A stretch of 64,000 bases of DNA from Leptospira sp. WS39.C2 (GTDB lineage Bacteria > Spirochaetota > Leptospiria > Leptospirales > Leptospiraceae), in contig NZ_CP162142.1 of assembly GCF_040833965.1 (NCBI RefSeq), positions 2,319,001 through 2,383,000 of the forward strand, given 5' to 3'. Position numbers and translations under genes: made by a program. Within the stretch, counting starts at the first letter, position 1. Every line of letters begins with the position of its first letter. The notes beneath the pieces are model-generated. The model ran no database searches, had not been told where the DNA came from, and saw only the letters and a list, made by a program, of their open reading frames with translations. Below are positions 36,891 to 46,016 of this stretch, one piece after another.

Positions 36891-37499
36891 ATGATAAAAT
36901 TAAAACAACTATTAATAATCTTCTTTCTTATTACTAATTGTTCGTCGTATAAGTTTAGCGAGAACAAGGAAACAAATAAAAAAAATATAATTTGGATTTC
37001 AACTACTATTGACTCCGAAAAGGATGAAAACTATTTACATCCAAAAGACTCATTAAATCTTTCTTTAAAATTAGTAAATCAACTAGATAGTGCTGATGAT
37101 AAAAACGAATTCCGTGTACTTTATCATAAAGATCAAAGAAAATCGGATTCACTTATTGATATTAAAATAACAAAGCTTTATTCAAATACAGAAATACCCC
37201 TAAAATCTGTTTTGCCAACAATTCTTACGGCAGGATTTTTTTTAGCTTTTGGTGGTGACTCTCACGAAGATACTTTTTTTGCCAAAGTAGATATTTCGTT
37301 CTTCGATGAAAACAATATCAAAAAAGGATCTAAGTCTACTAACTTTTTACATAAAAAACCATATAGCATCTGGTCATATATTTTTCCATTTGTCGATTAT
37401 AGATTTATGAATTTATCGGAATACAACCCGAGCAGTTCGCTGGTATTTTCTAAATTTATCTCTGAGAATATTCTTACTTTAACTAAAAATGAAAATTAA
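36891..37499 (+). CDS. Lipoprotein, first gene of a two-lipoprotein cassette
   Basis: About 202 residues from the ATG at 36891. Signal QLLIIFFLITNC with lipobox ITNC. The middle contains a LTAGFFLAFGGDSHEDTFFA segment that is Gly-rich and weakly hydrophobic. The stop overlaps the next gene, which is also a lipoprotein. The two may form a complex. Family unknown. Confidence 0.68.
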   Translation: MIKLKQLLIIFFLITNCSSYKFSENKETNKKNIIWISTTIDSEKDENYLHPKDSLNLSLKLVNQLDSADDKNEFRVLYHKDQRKSDSLIDIKITKLYSNTEIPLKSVLPTILTAGFFLAFGGDSHEDTFFAKVDISFFDENNIKKGSKSTNFLHKKPYSIWSYIFPFVDYRFMNLSEYNPSSSLVFSKFISENILTLTKNEN

Positions 37500-38028
37500 A
37501 ATACTAACAATTATAATGATATTGAATTTCTTCTCTTGTTTACTCATAACAAGGAAAATAGAATTAAATAAACGAATAGAGACTAATAAATCTATAATTG
37601 CGGAACTAAGCCTCGATTATGCTCACGAAATAAATGGTTCCCAGATTGAAATAACATCTGAAGAAATTGATGGAATACTTTCTTCAATCATTACAGGACT
37701 AGAAAAAAACAATATTAAAGTAGAAAGCAAAAACTTCGAACAAATTATTGAAGTGAAAATTAGAATCAATGAAATTAAAAATACAATTATCTCTAGATTT
37801 TCTTCATACACTTACAGCTTGATACCGCATTACCTAAAAGTTGGCATAGAATATAATTTAAAAGTTAAAGACAGAAATGGAGAAGTAATTAGATCCCATA
37901 CATTCTCCTCAGAATCTAAAGGCTATAACTCCATATTTTTATTTCCTATAGCAATTTTTTATAATCCTAAAAATGCCTTATCTTATCACTTAATTGATGC
38001 TACCGACTTATTAATAAATCAAAATTAA
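37489..38028 (+). CDS. Lipoprotein, second gene of the cassette
   Basis: A 179-residue protein, signal ILTIIMILNFFSC and a lipidated Cys18. The mature chain has long beta strands (VKIRINEIKNTIISRFSS) and a C-terminal ALSYHLIDATDLLINQN. Overlaps the preceding lipoprotein by 11 bases, indicating coupled translation. The pair resembles two-component envelope lipoprotein sets, but no relative is named. Confidence 0.68.
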   Translation: MKIKILTIIMILNFFSCLLITRKIELNKRIETNKSIIAELSLDYAHEINGSQIEITSEEIDGILSSIITGLEKNNIKVESKNFEQIIEVKIRINEIKNTIISRFSSYTYSLIPHYLKVGIEYNLKVKDRNGEVIRSHTFSSESKGYNSIFLFPIAIFYNPKNALSYHLIDATDLLINQN

Positions 38029-38041
38029 CAATGGATTACTG

Positions 38042-38207
38042 CGCATAACAGCGACTAACCGCTTCGCTTCGGGACTAGCGCCCTCGCTCGGTCTGCGACA
38101 CATAGGCTTCTGGCACTCCTCTTGCTTGCGCAAGCGTCGTTCCAGTCCCTAACGTCCCGTTCGGGACTCAGGGCCAGCCTACGTCGGTTAGTCTAGTTCG
38201 TTATACG
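38042..38207 (+). repeat. attC site 39 (type B)
   Basis: CGCATAAC left, GTTATACG right. It is identical to site 59, which also precedes a copy of the same HigBA-type cassette. Confidence 0.9.
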
Positions 38208-38232
38208 ACATTTCCGAGAAATCTAAAAAAGA

Positions 38233-38316
38233 ACGGGCGTCCATGCCCGTAAGAACGAAAAAAAGTAGAAGAAGAGATTACTTAATTCTTGACATACATT
38301 ACCTACGCGTTATATT
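38233..38316 (+). promoter_or_regulatory. Hairpin and promoter of the HigBA-type pair, copy 1
   Basis: ACGGGC-GTCCAT-GCCCGT (38233-38250) is a 6-bp hairpin. TTGACA at 38289-38294 and TATATT at 38311-38316, 16 bases apart, are a strong promoter ending 7 bases before the GTG start. The transcript is probably leaderless. Confidence 0.65.
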
Positions 38317-38323
38317 ACTTTAA

Positions 38324-38662
38324 GTGTATGAAATTAAAAGAACCGAAGAGATGGTTCTCTGGTTAAAAGAATTAGATAATTATGCAAAAAAGGATATTTT
38401 AGTTTCTATCGAAATCCTAAAAGAGTTTGGACCTAGACTTGGAAGACCACATGTTGACACCATTACTGGTTCTAAAATTAAAAATTTAAAGGAACTTAGA
38501 GTTAATAGCAAAAATAGACCCTTTAGAATATTTTTCGTATTTGATCCTAAGAGAAATGCTATTTTACTAATTGGCGGAAATAAAGCTACATCTAAGAAAT
38601 TTTATCCAAACATGATTAAAAAATCTGAAGAATTATATGCTGAATATTTAGGAGATTTGTAA
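38324..38662 (+). CDS. Gp49-like HigB toxin, copy 1
   Basis: A 112-residue RelE-fold protein beginning at GTG: VLWLKELDNYAKKDILVSIE, GPRLGRPHVDTITGSKIKNL, KELRVNSKNRPFRIFFVFDP and LLIGGNKATSKKFYPNM are the family blocks. It should cut mRNA at the ribosome. The antitoxin starts one base beyond the stop. An identical copy is at 60179. Confidence 0.9.
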   Translation: MYEIKRTEEMVLWLKELDNYAKKDILVSIEILKEFGPRLGRPHVDTITGSKIKNLKELRVNSKNRPFRIFFVFDPKRNAILLIGGNKATSKKFYPNMIKKSEELYAEYLGDL

Positions 38663-38663
38663 T

Positions 38664-38987
38664 ATGATTAAGAAAAAAAAAGAATTAAAAAGTTTTGATA
38701 CTGATCTTAATAAATTTATCTCACAAGATATTATTGAACAAGCAAAAGCTGAGGCTCAAAAACAAATCTTCAAATTGAGGCTTGCTGAACTAAGGCAAAA
38801 ACAAGGAATCAAGCAAACTGATGTGGATGGTTTTTCTCAAGTCAGTGTTTCTAGAATTGAATCTAGGTCTGATATCAAAATCTCTACATTAGTCGATTAT
38901 GTTCACGCCTGCGGATTTGATGTTGAGATTAAGGCTGTCCCCAAAAAAAAGAGGAACAAAGAAGAATTTGTTTTATTAAGAGCCTAA
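38664..38987 (+). CDS. XRE antitoxin of the Gp49-like pair, copy 1
   Basis: A 107-residue protein. RLAELRQKQGIKQTDVDGFS and VSRIESRSDIKISTLVDYVH are an HTH of the HigA group, and the KEEFVLLRA tail matches the paralogue at 5.0-5.4 kb. The 50 bases that follow include a CCATCCGTGGC stretch, also found after the HigA gene at 22.05 kb. Confidence 0.9.
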   Translation: MIKKKKELKSFDTDLNKFISQDIIEQAKAEAQKQIFKLRLAELRQKQGIKQTDVDGFSQVSVSRIESRSDIKISTLVDYVHACGFDVEIKAVPKKKRNKEEFVLLRA

Positions 38988-39033
38988 GATAACGCCATCC
39001 GTGGCTTAATTAGTTAAATTTTCTCGGAAACGT

Positions 39034-39199
39034 CGTATAACAGCATGTTACCGCTGCGCTTCGGCACTTACGGCCTCGCTCGGGCTACGCCAAATTCCCC
39101 TTCTGGCATTCGCCTTGCATTCGCAAGCTACATGCCAGTCCCTAACGTCCCGTTGGGACTCAGGGTCGGGGAACTTCGGTAACACTAGTTCGTTATACG
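39034..39199 (+). repeat. attC site 40 (type A)
   Basis: CGTATAAC/GTTATACG, arms GTTACCG/CGGTAAC; differs from site 60 in the CGGGCTACG/CGGCCTGCG part despite identical cassette bodies. Confidence 0.9.
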
Positions 39200-39219
39200 A
39201 AATCGCAAAAAATCTTAAT

Positions 39220-39993
39220 ATGTATCGATTATTTTTTATTCTTTTACTTATATCAAACTGTATGACCTCGAAAGTATTCAAACTTTCCCGAGGAAAAGAA
39301 TCTTCTACAACTTTTAATGAATTAAAATCAATGGAATTCGATACAACTAACTCTCAAAATGTCTCTTTAAAATTGAAAGGAATATCTTCTGATAACGAAA
39401 ATTTAGAAATTTGTACTGATTATGGATATAGCTATTATAGATGTAACTCTAATCTTAATTGGAATAATGTCGAATTAAAGGAAGTCGAACCCTTGGGTGG
39501 AATAATCTCAATGTACCACAATTTAATGTTCGTTAATAAAGATTTAAGAAAAATTTATGGCCGAGGCTTTAGATTCCATAAATATAGATCAGAATTTTAC
39601 TCAACTATCGATGAAAAAGCATTTCTCATAAAAAATGGTTTAGATGAAGTCTCACACTGTCATAATTATCTAGATTGTAAATCATATAAACGACAAGAAT
39701 ACTCTAAGAAACTAGAAATGATCGAACCCAAAAATGTATATTATATTTATATTATCGATCAAAAAGAAAATATTATAAAGATGTATAGCTTTACATTTTC
39801 AAATCTAAACGAGAACAAAAATATTCGAAATATTTATATAATCAGTCCTATCAAGAAACAAAATAGAATAAAAACATACTATCTTTTAATTCCTTTTTCA
39901 CTTTTAGGAGATATTATTACTAGTCCACTTCAACTAATTCTATATTTTGATGATTTAATAAACGGAATTGGAGCTCTCGGGGCATTAGGATAA
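39220..39993 (+). CDS. Lipoprotein with C-terminal hydrophobic segment
   Basis: About 258 residues from the ATG at 39220, signal YRLFFILLLISNC. The mature chain is rich in Tyr and Asn. The end LIPFSLLGDIITSPLQLILY resembles the C-termini at 23.3 and 41.9 kb (PLA or PFS followed by Asp-Ile, then a Pro or Ala turn). Envelope location likely; function unknown. Confidence 0.72.
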   Translation: MYRLFFILLLISNCMTSKVFKLSRGKESSTTFNELKSMEFDTTNSQNVSLKLKGISSDNENLEICTDYGYSYYRCNSNLNWNNVELKEVEPLGGIISMYHNLMFVNKDLRKIYGRGFRFHKYRSEFYSTIDEKAFLIKNGLDEVSHCHNYLDCKSYKRQEYSKKLEMIEPKNVYYIYIIDQKENIIKMYSFTFSNLNENKNIRNIYIISPIKKQNRIKTYYLLIPFSLLGDIITSPLQLILYFDDLINGIGALGALG

Positions 39994-40013
39994 CAACCTT
40001 AAATTTGCGACTT

Positions 40014-40179
40014 CGTATAACAGCATGTTACCGCTTCGCTTCGGCACTTACGGCCTCGCTCGGGCTACGCCAAATTCCCCTCCTGGCATTCGCCTTGCTT
40101 ACGCAAGCTACATGCCAGTCCCTAACGTCCCGTTGGGACTCAGGGTCGGGGAACTTCGGTAACACTAGTTCGTTATGCG
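40014..40179 (+). repeat. attC site 41 (type A)
   Basis: CGTATAAC left, GTTATGCG right, arms GTTACCG/CGGTAAC. Confidence 0.9.
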
Positions 40180-40194
40180 ACATGAAATAAAACA

Positions 40195-41019
40195 ATGAAT
40201 GAATTTAACGAAATATTAGAATTTCTAAGAAAGGTTACGAGAACAAAACTAAATGTTCCAAAATCCTTCTTGAATGGAGAAGAGTTTGAGGATTTTACAA
40301 GAGAAGTATTATTTCCAAAGGACGTTTATGATCTATTACATAAAACTCACAATTATAAACAAAATTCAGAAGACTTTGTTGAAGATTCATTGCTACCTGA
40401 CTATAAATTTCGAAACCGAGACCTAAATATTGAATTTTATGTAGAATGCAAATATCGTGATATCACAAAAATTCAGAACAAAATAGACGAATTAATACAA
40501 ATTCACGAATCAAAAAAAAGAACAAATGAAGAAGAAATCCTATTAGAAAAAAATATAAAAAAAATAGGAACAATCGAATTACTCTCTCAAACACAATACA
40601 ATAGATTACTAGAATTAAACACAAAGCAAAGAGTTTTAGTTTGCATAGGACTGTATTTCCAAAATACTAAAAACATCTACCCTTACGTTCTGCCAATTGA
40701 ACACTTGACAACGAACGCTCTCCATATATATGATCTTGAAGATTATCTTGTACCAAATAATTATACAGTCATACCTGATAGAATTGTAGATTTCTATATT
40801 GATAAAAGCTCGCATTGCGTATCATGTAAAAAATCAATGGAAAACAGACCTCACCAGCCCTTATGCAGAGAGTGTCACATTAATTGGCAAAAGACAAGAA
40901 TCTTTAAATCTGAAATGAACTACTGTCATAGCTGTGGAAAAGAACATAAAAGTTCGGTAGCAAGACCAGACTGCTTGAATTGTTTTAAAAAGAATATGAA
41001 TGTCGTCTTTGATATATAA
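40195..41019 (+). CDS. PD-(D/E)XK-like nuclease with zinc-ribbon tail
   Basis: A 274-residue protein. LLPDYKFRNRDLNIEFYVEC then KYRD (residues 67-89) provides Asp69 and Glu84-x-Lys86, a good PD-(D/E)XK core. The C-terminal 60 residues hold two CxxC pairs each (CVSCKKSMENRPHQPLCREC and CHSCGKEHKSSVARPDCLNC), likely two zinc ribbons. Restriction-like fold with DNA-binding fingers suggests a DNA-cutting defence protein. No partner gene. Confidence 0.72.
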   Translation: MNEFNEILEFLRKVTRTKLNVPKSFLNGEEFEDFTREVLFPKDVYDLLHKTHNYKQNSEDFVEDSLLPDYKFRNRDLNIEFYVECKYRDITKIQNKIDELIQIHESKKRTNEEEILLEKNIKKIGTIELLSQTQYNRLLELNTKQRVLVCIGLYFQNTKNIYPYVLPIEHLTTNALHIYDLEDYLVPNNYTVIPDRIVDFYIDKSSHCVSCKKSMENRPHQPLCRECHINWQKTRIFKSEMNYCHSCGKEHKSSVARPDCLNCFKKNMNVVFDI

Positions 41020-41028
41020 ATTTCACGT

Positions 41029-41194
41029 CGCATAACAGCATGTTACCGCTTCGCTTCGGCACTTGCGGCCTCGCTCGGGCTACGCCAAATTCCCCTTCTG
41101 GCATTCGCATTGCTTACGCAAGCTACATGCCAGTCCCTAACGTCCCGCAGGGACTCAGGGTCGGGGAACTTCGGTAACACTAGTTCGTTATACG
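41029..41194 (+). repeat. attC site 42 (type A)
   Basis: CGCATAAC left, GTTATACG right, arms GTTACCG/CGGTAAC. Confidence 0.9.
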
Positions 41195-41240
41195 AAATCG
41201 CAAGAAAACATATGTTATAATAATTAAGGAAAATATTCTT

Positions 41241-41969
41241 GTGAAAAACGGATTTAAAATTATTCTATTTCTTAGTATTATCTCATGTATTATTTTTCAC
41301 TGCGGACATTATAGGCAGACTAAAAAAGTTACAAAAAATGCGTTCGGAACTGATTATCTCCATATTGAAGATATTTTGAAAATTGGTATAATTGAAAAAA
41401 ATAAAATACTAATAGTTACGGCAACTACGACTATGCCAATTAACAATGATCCTCTTTTAATTCGTGACAGAAGATGTTTTATCTTAGATTTAGAGAATCA
41501 AAATAATGAAAAGTTTTATCAATATAATATCAATCCTTCAAATTTCTCTAGCGATTGTAATTTAGATATCATACATAATTTAAATTACAAGTTAGTTAAT
41601 ATTAAGGAATTTGAAAGTTACGATAAAAACGAAAAAAAAGAGATTATAAGATTAAAAATTGAAAGCCTAAAAAAGTTTTTTTATATTAAAGTAGAATTAG
41701 AAGAGAAAGAATTAAATAAATTTCCAAGCTATACTCTAAAATCACCTTTTTACAAAAAAAACAAAACTGCTTTTATTTTACTTTATCCATTAGCATTACC
41801 ATATGATATAGTTGCAGGAACTCTTCATTCTATCGGCTACATTTTCTTTTCCATTGCTTGGTTTAATGGAGCTCTTATGAACAATAGTTTGCCAATTTAT
41901 AGAAGAATACCGAATTATATACTTATTGGTACTTACAGAGCATTTTCATACTTAGATAATATAGATTAG
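41241..41969 (+). CDS. Lipoprotein-like protein with hydrophobic C-terminus
   Basis: A 242-residue protein starting at GTG, with signal IILFLSIISCIIFHC and candidate lipidation at either Cys. The end YPLALPYDIVAGTLHSIGYI is the third instance of the Asp-Ile hydrophobic tail. A second hydrophobic stretch follows. Envelope protein of unknown role. Confidence 0.68.
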   Translation: MKNGFKIILFLSIISCIIFHCGHYRQTKKVTKNAFGTDYLHIEDILKIGIIEKNKILIVTATTTMPINNDPLLIRDRRCFILDLENQNNEKFYQYNINPSNFSSDCNLDIIHNLNYKLVNIKEFESYDKNEKKEIIRLKIESLKKFFYIKVELEEKELNKFPSYTLKSPFYKKNKTAFILLYPLALPYDIVAGTLHSIGYIFFSIAWFNGALMNNSLPIYRRIPNYILIGTYRAFSYLDNID

Positions 41970-41991
41970 TAATATCAAAAAATTGCGACTT

Positions 41992-42157
41992 CGTATAACA
42001 GCATGTTACCGCATCGCTTCGGCACTTACGGCCTCGCTCGGGCTACGCCAAATTCCCCTTCTGGCATTCGCCTTGCTTACGCAAGCTACATGCCAGTCCC
42101 TAACGTCCCTTCGGGACTCAGGGTCGGGGAACTTCGGTAACACTAGTTCGTTATACG
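41992..42157 (+). repeat. attC site 43 (type A)
   Basis: CGTATAAC/GTTATACG; centre CGTCCCTTCGGGAC is a short compact hairpin. Confidence 0.9.
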
Positions 42158-42173
42158 CCATAATATAAAATCA

Positions 42174-43112
42174 ATGTCAATTGGATGTTACACCTTCAAA
42201 ATAAACGAAAAACCCTACGCAGTCTGGGGAGACGTCGATGATTTAAAAAGTGAAAGTTTAAATTTTATAAACAATATTGATACAGATCTATTTCGATATC
42301 AAATGGACTTAAATTTAACTGAATTGAAAAAAGATCCTAATAATCTAAATGCAGCTATTTCCATAAGACAGACATATTATCATGCAATAGAAACTTTTCT
42401 ATCCTTACTTTCAGCTTCACTTCAAGCAGCCAATTATCCACTCGGTTGGATATTAAAATATAATAACCACGAACTTAGATCTTTAGTAATTAAAATAAAT
42501 AACGAACAAAATATTTTCAATTTTCATAAACTAAAATCCATTAATTGGCAAAAATTAGGGAATTTGATACATCGAATTGAAATACAATCAGAAGACGATA
42601 AACCAAGAATTCAACAACTAATAAACTATTGGAAATCTTGGGGTCTCTTCCACATTAACCAAAATTCCACAATCGAATACAATTCGTTAAAGCACGGATA
42701 TCGAACTAAATTTGGCTCAACAAAAATAAATATTGATAAACTTGAAATTGATCCAGGAAAATATGGACTGAATTTCTTTGTTGCAAAATCATTTGCAAAT
42801 ACCGAAGAATTTAAGACAAACTTCTATACTGAATTTACATCAAGTCATTGGAATCCGTTTAGAAACTGTTACGAGATATTATTAATATCATGTTCAATTA
42901 ATAATGTAAAAAACTTTATGATTCCCATTTTACAACCAGAATGCAAATTAGTAAATTACGAAATACCTAAGAAAGAATGGTTTGAAGAACTTGAAAAAGA
43001 AAACGAACCAGAATTAGTAAATTTAAGACTAACAAAAGCAATTAGAGATATTCCGGTTTCAGCTTTATTAAAAAAAGAAAATATTTTGAATAGTTTACGA
43101 CAATTTGAATAG
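42174..43112 (+). CDS. Orphan soluble protein
   Basis: A 312-residue protein without signal or membrane segment. Helical parts include AISIRQTYYHAIETFLSLLS, and IEYNSLKHGYRTKFGS is a basic patch. The IRQTYYHA helix and NSLKHG motif resemble helical HEPN-like proteins, but no clear RxxxxH is present. Single-gene cassette. I do not recognise the family. Confidence 0.6.
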   Translation: MSIGCYTFKINEKPYAVWGDVDDLKSESLNFINNIDTDLFRYQMDLNLTELKKDPNNLNAAISIRQTYYHAIETFLSLLSASLQAANYPLGWILKYNNHELRSLVIKINNEQNIFNFHKLKSINWQKLGNLIHRIEIQSEDDKPRIQQLINYWKSWGLFHINQNSTIEYNSLKHGYRTKFGSTKINIDKLEIDPGKYGLNFFVAKSFANTEEFKTNFYTEFTSSHWNPFRNCYEILLISCSINNVKNFMIPILQPECKLVNYEIPKKEWFEELEKENEPELVNLRLTKAIRDIPVSALLKKENILNSLRQFE

Positions 43113-43131
43113 ATAGTATACAATATTACGG

Positions 43132-43298
43132 CGTATAACAGCGACTAACCGCTTCGCTTCGGGACTTACGCCCTCGCTCGGTCTGCGACACATAGGCTTC
43201 TGGCACTCCCCTTGCCTGCGCAAGTGTCGTGGCCAGTCCCTAACGTCCCGTTCGGGACTCAGGGCCAGCCTACGTCGGTTAGTCTAGTTCGTTATATG
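43132..43298 (+). repeat. attC site 44 (type B)
   Basis: CGTATAAC left, GTTATATG right, arms CTAACCG/CGGTTAG. Confidence 0.9.
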
Positions 43299-43740
43299 CA
43301 ATGCGGTAGAATTTGAAATAGAAAAAGCTAAAAAAAATAAAGCCAAGAAGAAGAAGAAAAAACTAAGGATTGAATATAATTAAAAAAAAACATAATATAT
43401 CTTTTGGAATTTAAATAATCTTTAGTTGAGTGCAAACACCTCAAGAATATGGAAACAGAAAAAGATAAATTTAAAACTAGAAACATAAAAATTATTAATC
43501 TTATCAGTAATCAGATACAATAAAAAATTACTAATTGTAAAACTAAAATAAAACAAAGAAAACTCGATACAATTTAACTCAATCTCAATTTTCTATATCC
43601 AATTTTATCATTCTATAAAGATAAAAAAAAGAAAGTTAAAATAAATTAGAAAAATTAATGCTCTTATTCAAACTTTGCTTTTTAAGATTGAAAGAGATCA
43701 AGATTCGCATATTAATATAAAATATGTAATATACCGCACT
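43299..43740 (+). other. Non-coding family cassette, copy 7
   Basis: Almost the same sequence as copy 1 (8471-8890), through ATCTTATCAGTAATCAGATA and beyond, showing recent duplication 35 kb away. Terminal inverted repeats and both conserved blocks are present. No ORF. Confidence 0.8.
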
Positions 43741-43905
43741 GCATATAACAGCGACTTACCGCTTCGCTTCGGGACTAGCCCTCGCTCGGCCTACGGCAAA
43801 TTGTCCTCCTGGCATTCGCCTTGCTTACGCAAGCTACATGCCAGTCCCTAACGTCCCGATGGGACTCAGGGTCGGACAACTTCGGTAAGTCTAGTTCGTT
43901 ATGCG
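43741..43905 (+). repeat. attC site 45 (type A variant)
   Basis: GCATATAAC left, GTTATGCG right, arms CTTACCG/CGGTAAG with TTGTCC/GGACAA second arm, as in site 2. Confidence 0.9.
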
Positions 43906-43924
43906 AAATAATTTAAATTTAAAT

Positions 43925-44653
43925 ATGAAGAAAACAATAACATTAACAATTATTCTTTTTACTACAATCTTGAATGGTATTTCAGCAGAATCTTCAGAAA
44001 GGAAAAGAATAAACTTTCTTGTTTCTCCAGTTGGATTTTTACAAACAAATACTAAATACTTTACTAACGAAACGGAAAGCTCTCCTAATTTTCACTTTCT
44101 TTTTGGAATTACAAACAATTTCTTTGTTGGACTTAATTATGGAGTTGGATTGAGTTCAAAACAAAAAAATTATAGTTATCAAGGTTCAACACCTGGATCT
44201 AGCAAATTTTTTAATATTTCGAAATCGAGAAATTCAGAAACATTCTCCATTTCCACACAATACTTTTTTTGGGGTGATTTTTACGGTAGTTTGAATTTTG
44301 GATTTGAAAAAGGATATACTTCAGAAACCCAAAACTATTCCACGATTAGTGGCGGTTCAATTGATATTGAACCTTATAAGGAAAGTAATGTTTTTTCTAA
44401 TAAATATTTCGGAAATCTTGGAATTGGATTTAGAAAGGAGTTCTTTAGTTACATACCAATCGGATTTGAATTTCAATACGGATATATGGAAGCAGGAAAA
44501 AGTAATACTCATTTAACTTATAATCCGGATTATTATCGCGGTGCAATTCCTGCTAATATAAGTTCAATTTACATCAATGAAAACCTTTTTCGAAATAAAG
44601 AAAAAAATTCAGATTATTATCAGATAAATATTTTCGCTGGTTTAGCATTATAA
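43925..44653 (+). CDS. Outer-membrane beta-barrel-like protein
   Basis: About 242 residues from the ATG at 43925. Sec signal KKTITLTIILFTTILNGISA, then alternating aromatic strands (FFVGLNYGVGLSS, FSISTQYFFWGDFYGSLNFG, FFSYIPIGFEFQYGYME). A terminal INIFAGLAL with small apolar end fits a barrel strand. No family name, but the pattern is of an 8-strand outer-membrane barrel. Single-gene cassette. Confidence 0.7.
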   Translation: MKKTITLTIILFTTILNGISAESSERKRINFLVSPVGFLQTNTKYFTNETESSPNFHFLFGITNNFFVGLNYGVGLSSKQKNYSYQGSTPGSSKFFNISKSRNSETFSISTQYFFWGDFYGSLNFGFEKGYTSETQNYSTISGGSIDIEPYKESNVFSNKYFGNLGIGFRKEFFSYIPIGFEFQYGYMEAGKSNTHLTYNPDYYRGAIPANISSIYINENLFRNKEKNSDYYQINIFAGLAL

Positions 44654-44674
44654 ATTTCAACCAATAAATTACTT

Positions 44675-44839
44675 CGCATAACAGCGTCTACTCACTGCGC
44701 TTCGGCACTTGCGGCCTCGCTTGGCCTGCGGCACATTTCCCTTCTGGCATTCGCTCGCATACGCAAGCTACATGCCAGTCCCTAACGTCCCGACGGGACT
44801 CAGGGTCGGGAAACGTTGAGTAGACTAGTTCGTTATACG
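44675..44839 (+). repeat. attC site 46 (type C)
   Basis: CGCATAAC left, GTTATACG right, arms TCTACTCAC/GAGTAGA. Confidence 0.9.
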
Positions 44840-44872
44840 ACATTTTTATTAAATAATTAACTATAGGTACAG

Positions 44873-45415
44873 ATGGAATTAGAATACACATTAACAGAAG
44901 AAGACATTTTAAACTTCAATATTTATCACTCAGACAATTCTCCTACAACGAAAAAAAATATACTGATTGGAAGAACAATTGTACCAATTATATTGATCGC
45001 TTTTATTTTTTTATTAGGATTTCCAAATGATAAAAACTTTTTTATCGGCATCAGTATAATCTATTTACCCATTTTATCAATTTGGTTAATTTTCTATCCT
45101 AAATATATTCGATATTCTATTAAAAAGAATGTAAAAGCACTACTTGCAGAAGATTTAAACACTGGGATGATAGGATATCAAAAATTGATAATTACAGAAA
45201 CTGAATTCATACAAATCACGGAATTCAGCAACACCCAACGTTTTAAAGAATTTATAACAAAAATCGAAGAAAGTAGTGAATATATTTACTTATACCTATC
45301 TTCTATCACAACATTAATAATACCTAAATCAGTACTCTGGAATAATAAAATTAATAAAGAAAATCTATATAAACTATTAGATAATAAAAAATTAACAAAA
45401 AGCAATATGCCGTAG
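44873..45415 (+). CDS. YcxB-like membrane protein
   Basis: A 180-residue protein with the YcxB pattern. The ELEYTLTEEDILNFNIYHSD start is followed by two transmembrane segments (about 36-54 and 60-80). A cytoplasmic beta domain then carries ITETEFIQITEF and KIEESSEYIYLYLSS. This family is poorly characterised; members sit in the membrane with a PH-like domain. Single-gene cassette followed by about 95 nt of AT-rich non-coding sequence. Confidence 0.75.
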   Translation: MELEYTLTEEDILNFNIYHSDNSPTTKKNILIGRTIVPIILIAFIFLLGFPNDKNFFIGISIIYLPILSIWLIFYPKYIRYSIKKNVKALLAEDLNTGMIGYQKLIITETEFIQITEFSNTQRFKEFITKIEESSEYIYLYLSSITTLIIPKSVLWNNKINKENLYKLLDNKKLTKSNMP

Positions 45416-45513
45416 AATATCAATCACTAAGACTAATTGAATCAAATTTAAAAACAAAAAAAATAAATCAATAAAGTCAAAGTAAAGAAATCACTCTTAA
45501 ACAATAAAAACGT

Positions 45514-45679
45514 CGTATAACAACGACTAACCGCTTCACTTCGGGACTTACGCCCTCGTTCGGTCTACGACACATAGGCTTCTGGCACTCCCCTTGCTTA
45601 CGCAAGTGTCGTTCCAGCCCCTAACGTCCCGTTCGGGACTCAGGGTCAGCCTACGTCGGTTAGTCTAGTTCGTTATACG
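45514..45679 (+). repeat. attC site 47 (type B)
   Basis: CGTATAAC/GTTATACG, arms CTAACCG/CGGTTAG. Confidence 0.9.
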
Positions 45680-45718
45680 CAAGGTCGCAAAATTTAATCT
45701 GAACAAAAAAAATAGAAC

Positions 45719-45746
45719 TTGACCGTATCACAATTTCGTACTACAT
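45719..45746 (+). promoter_or_regulatory. Promoter and operator of VapBC copy 2
   Basis: TTGACC at 45719-45724 with GTATCAC and GTACTAC half-sites. The second half-site differs from copy 1 (GTATTAC), which may weaken cross-regulation. Confidence 0.5.
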
Positions 45747-45755
45747 TTCTAAATT

Positions 45756-46016
45756 ATGATCAGTTTACGCTTACCGCCAGAACTAGAAAGAAAACTAGAT
45801 TCATTTGCCAAATCAGAAGGAAAAAGTCGTACAGAAATTGTTAAAGATTCTATTCTGGAATATATCAAGAATCGGGGAAATAGCAAAACTCCATTTGAAT
45901 TAGGTTTAGATTTATTTGGAAAACATTATTCTGAGAATTCTGATTTAGCTCAAAATAGGAAAGCTTACTTACAAAAAGCTATTGGAAAGAAGAATGAAAA
46001 ACGTAGCTCTCATTGA
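45756..46016 (+). CDS. vapB: RHH antitoxin of VapBC pair, copy 2
   Basis: Same 86-residue ribbon-helix-helix protein as copy 1, one residue changed (Ser to Asn in the GNSKTPFEL segment), with several third-position changes. Almost full protein identity suggests that cross-neutralisation of the two toxins is likely. Confidence 0.88.
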   Translation: MISLRLPPELERKLDSFAKSEGKSRTEIVKDSILEYIKNRGNSKTPFELGLDLFGKHYSENSDLAQNRKAYLQKAIGKKNEKRSSH

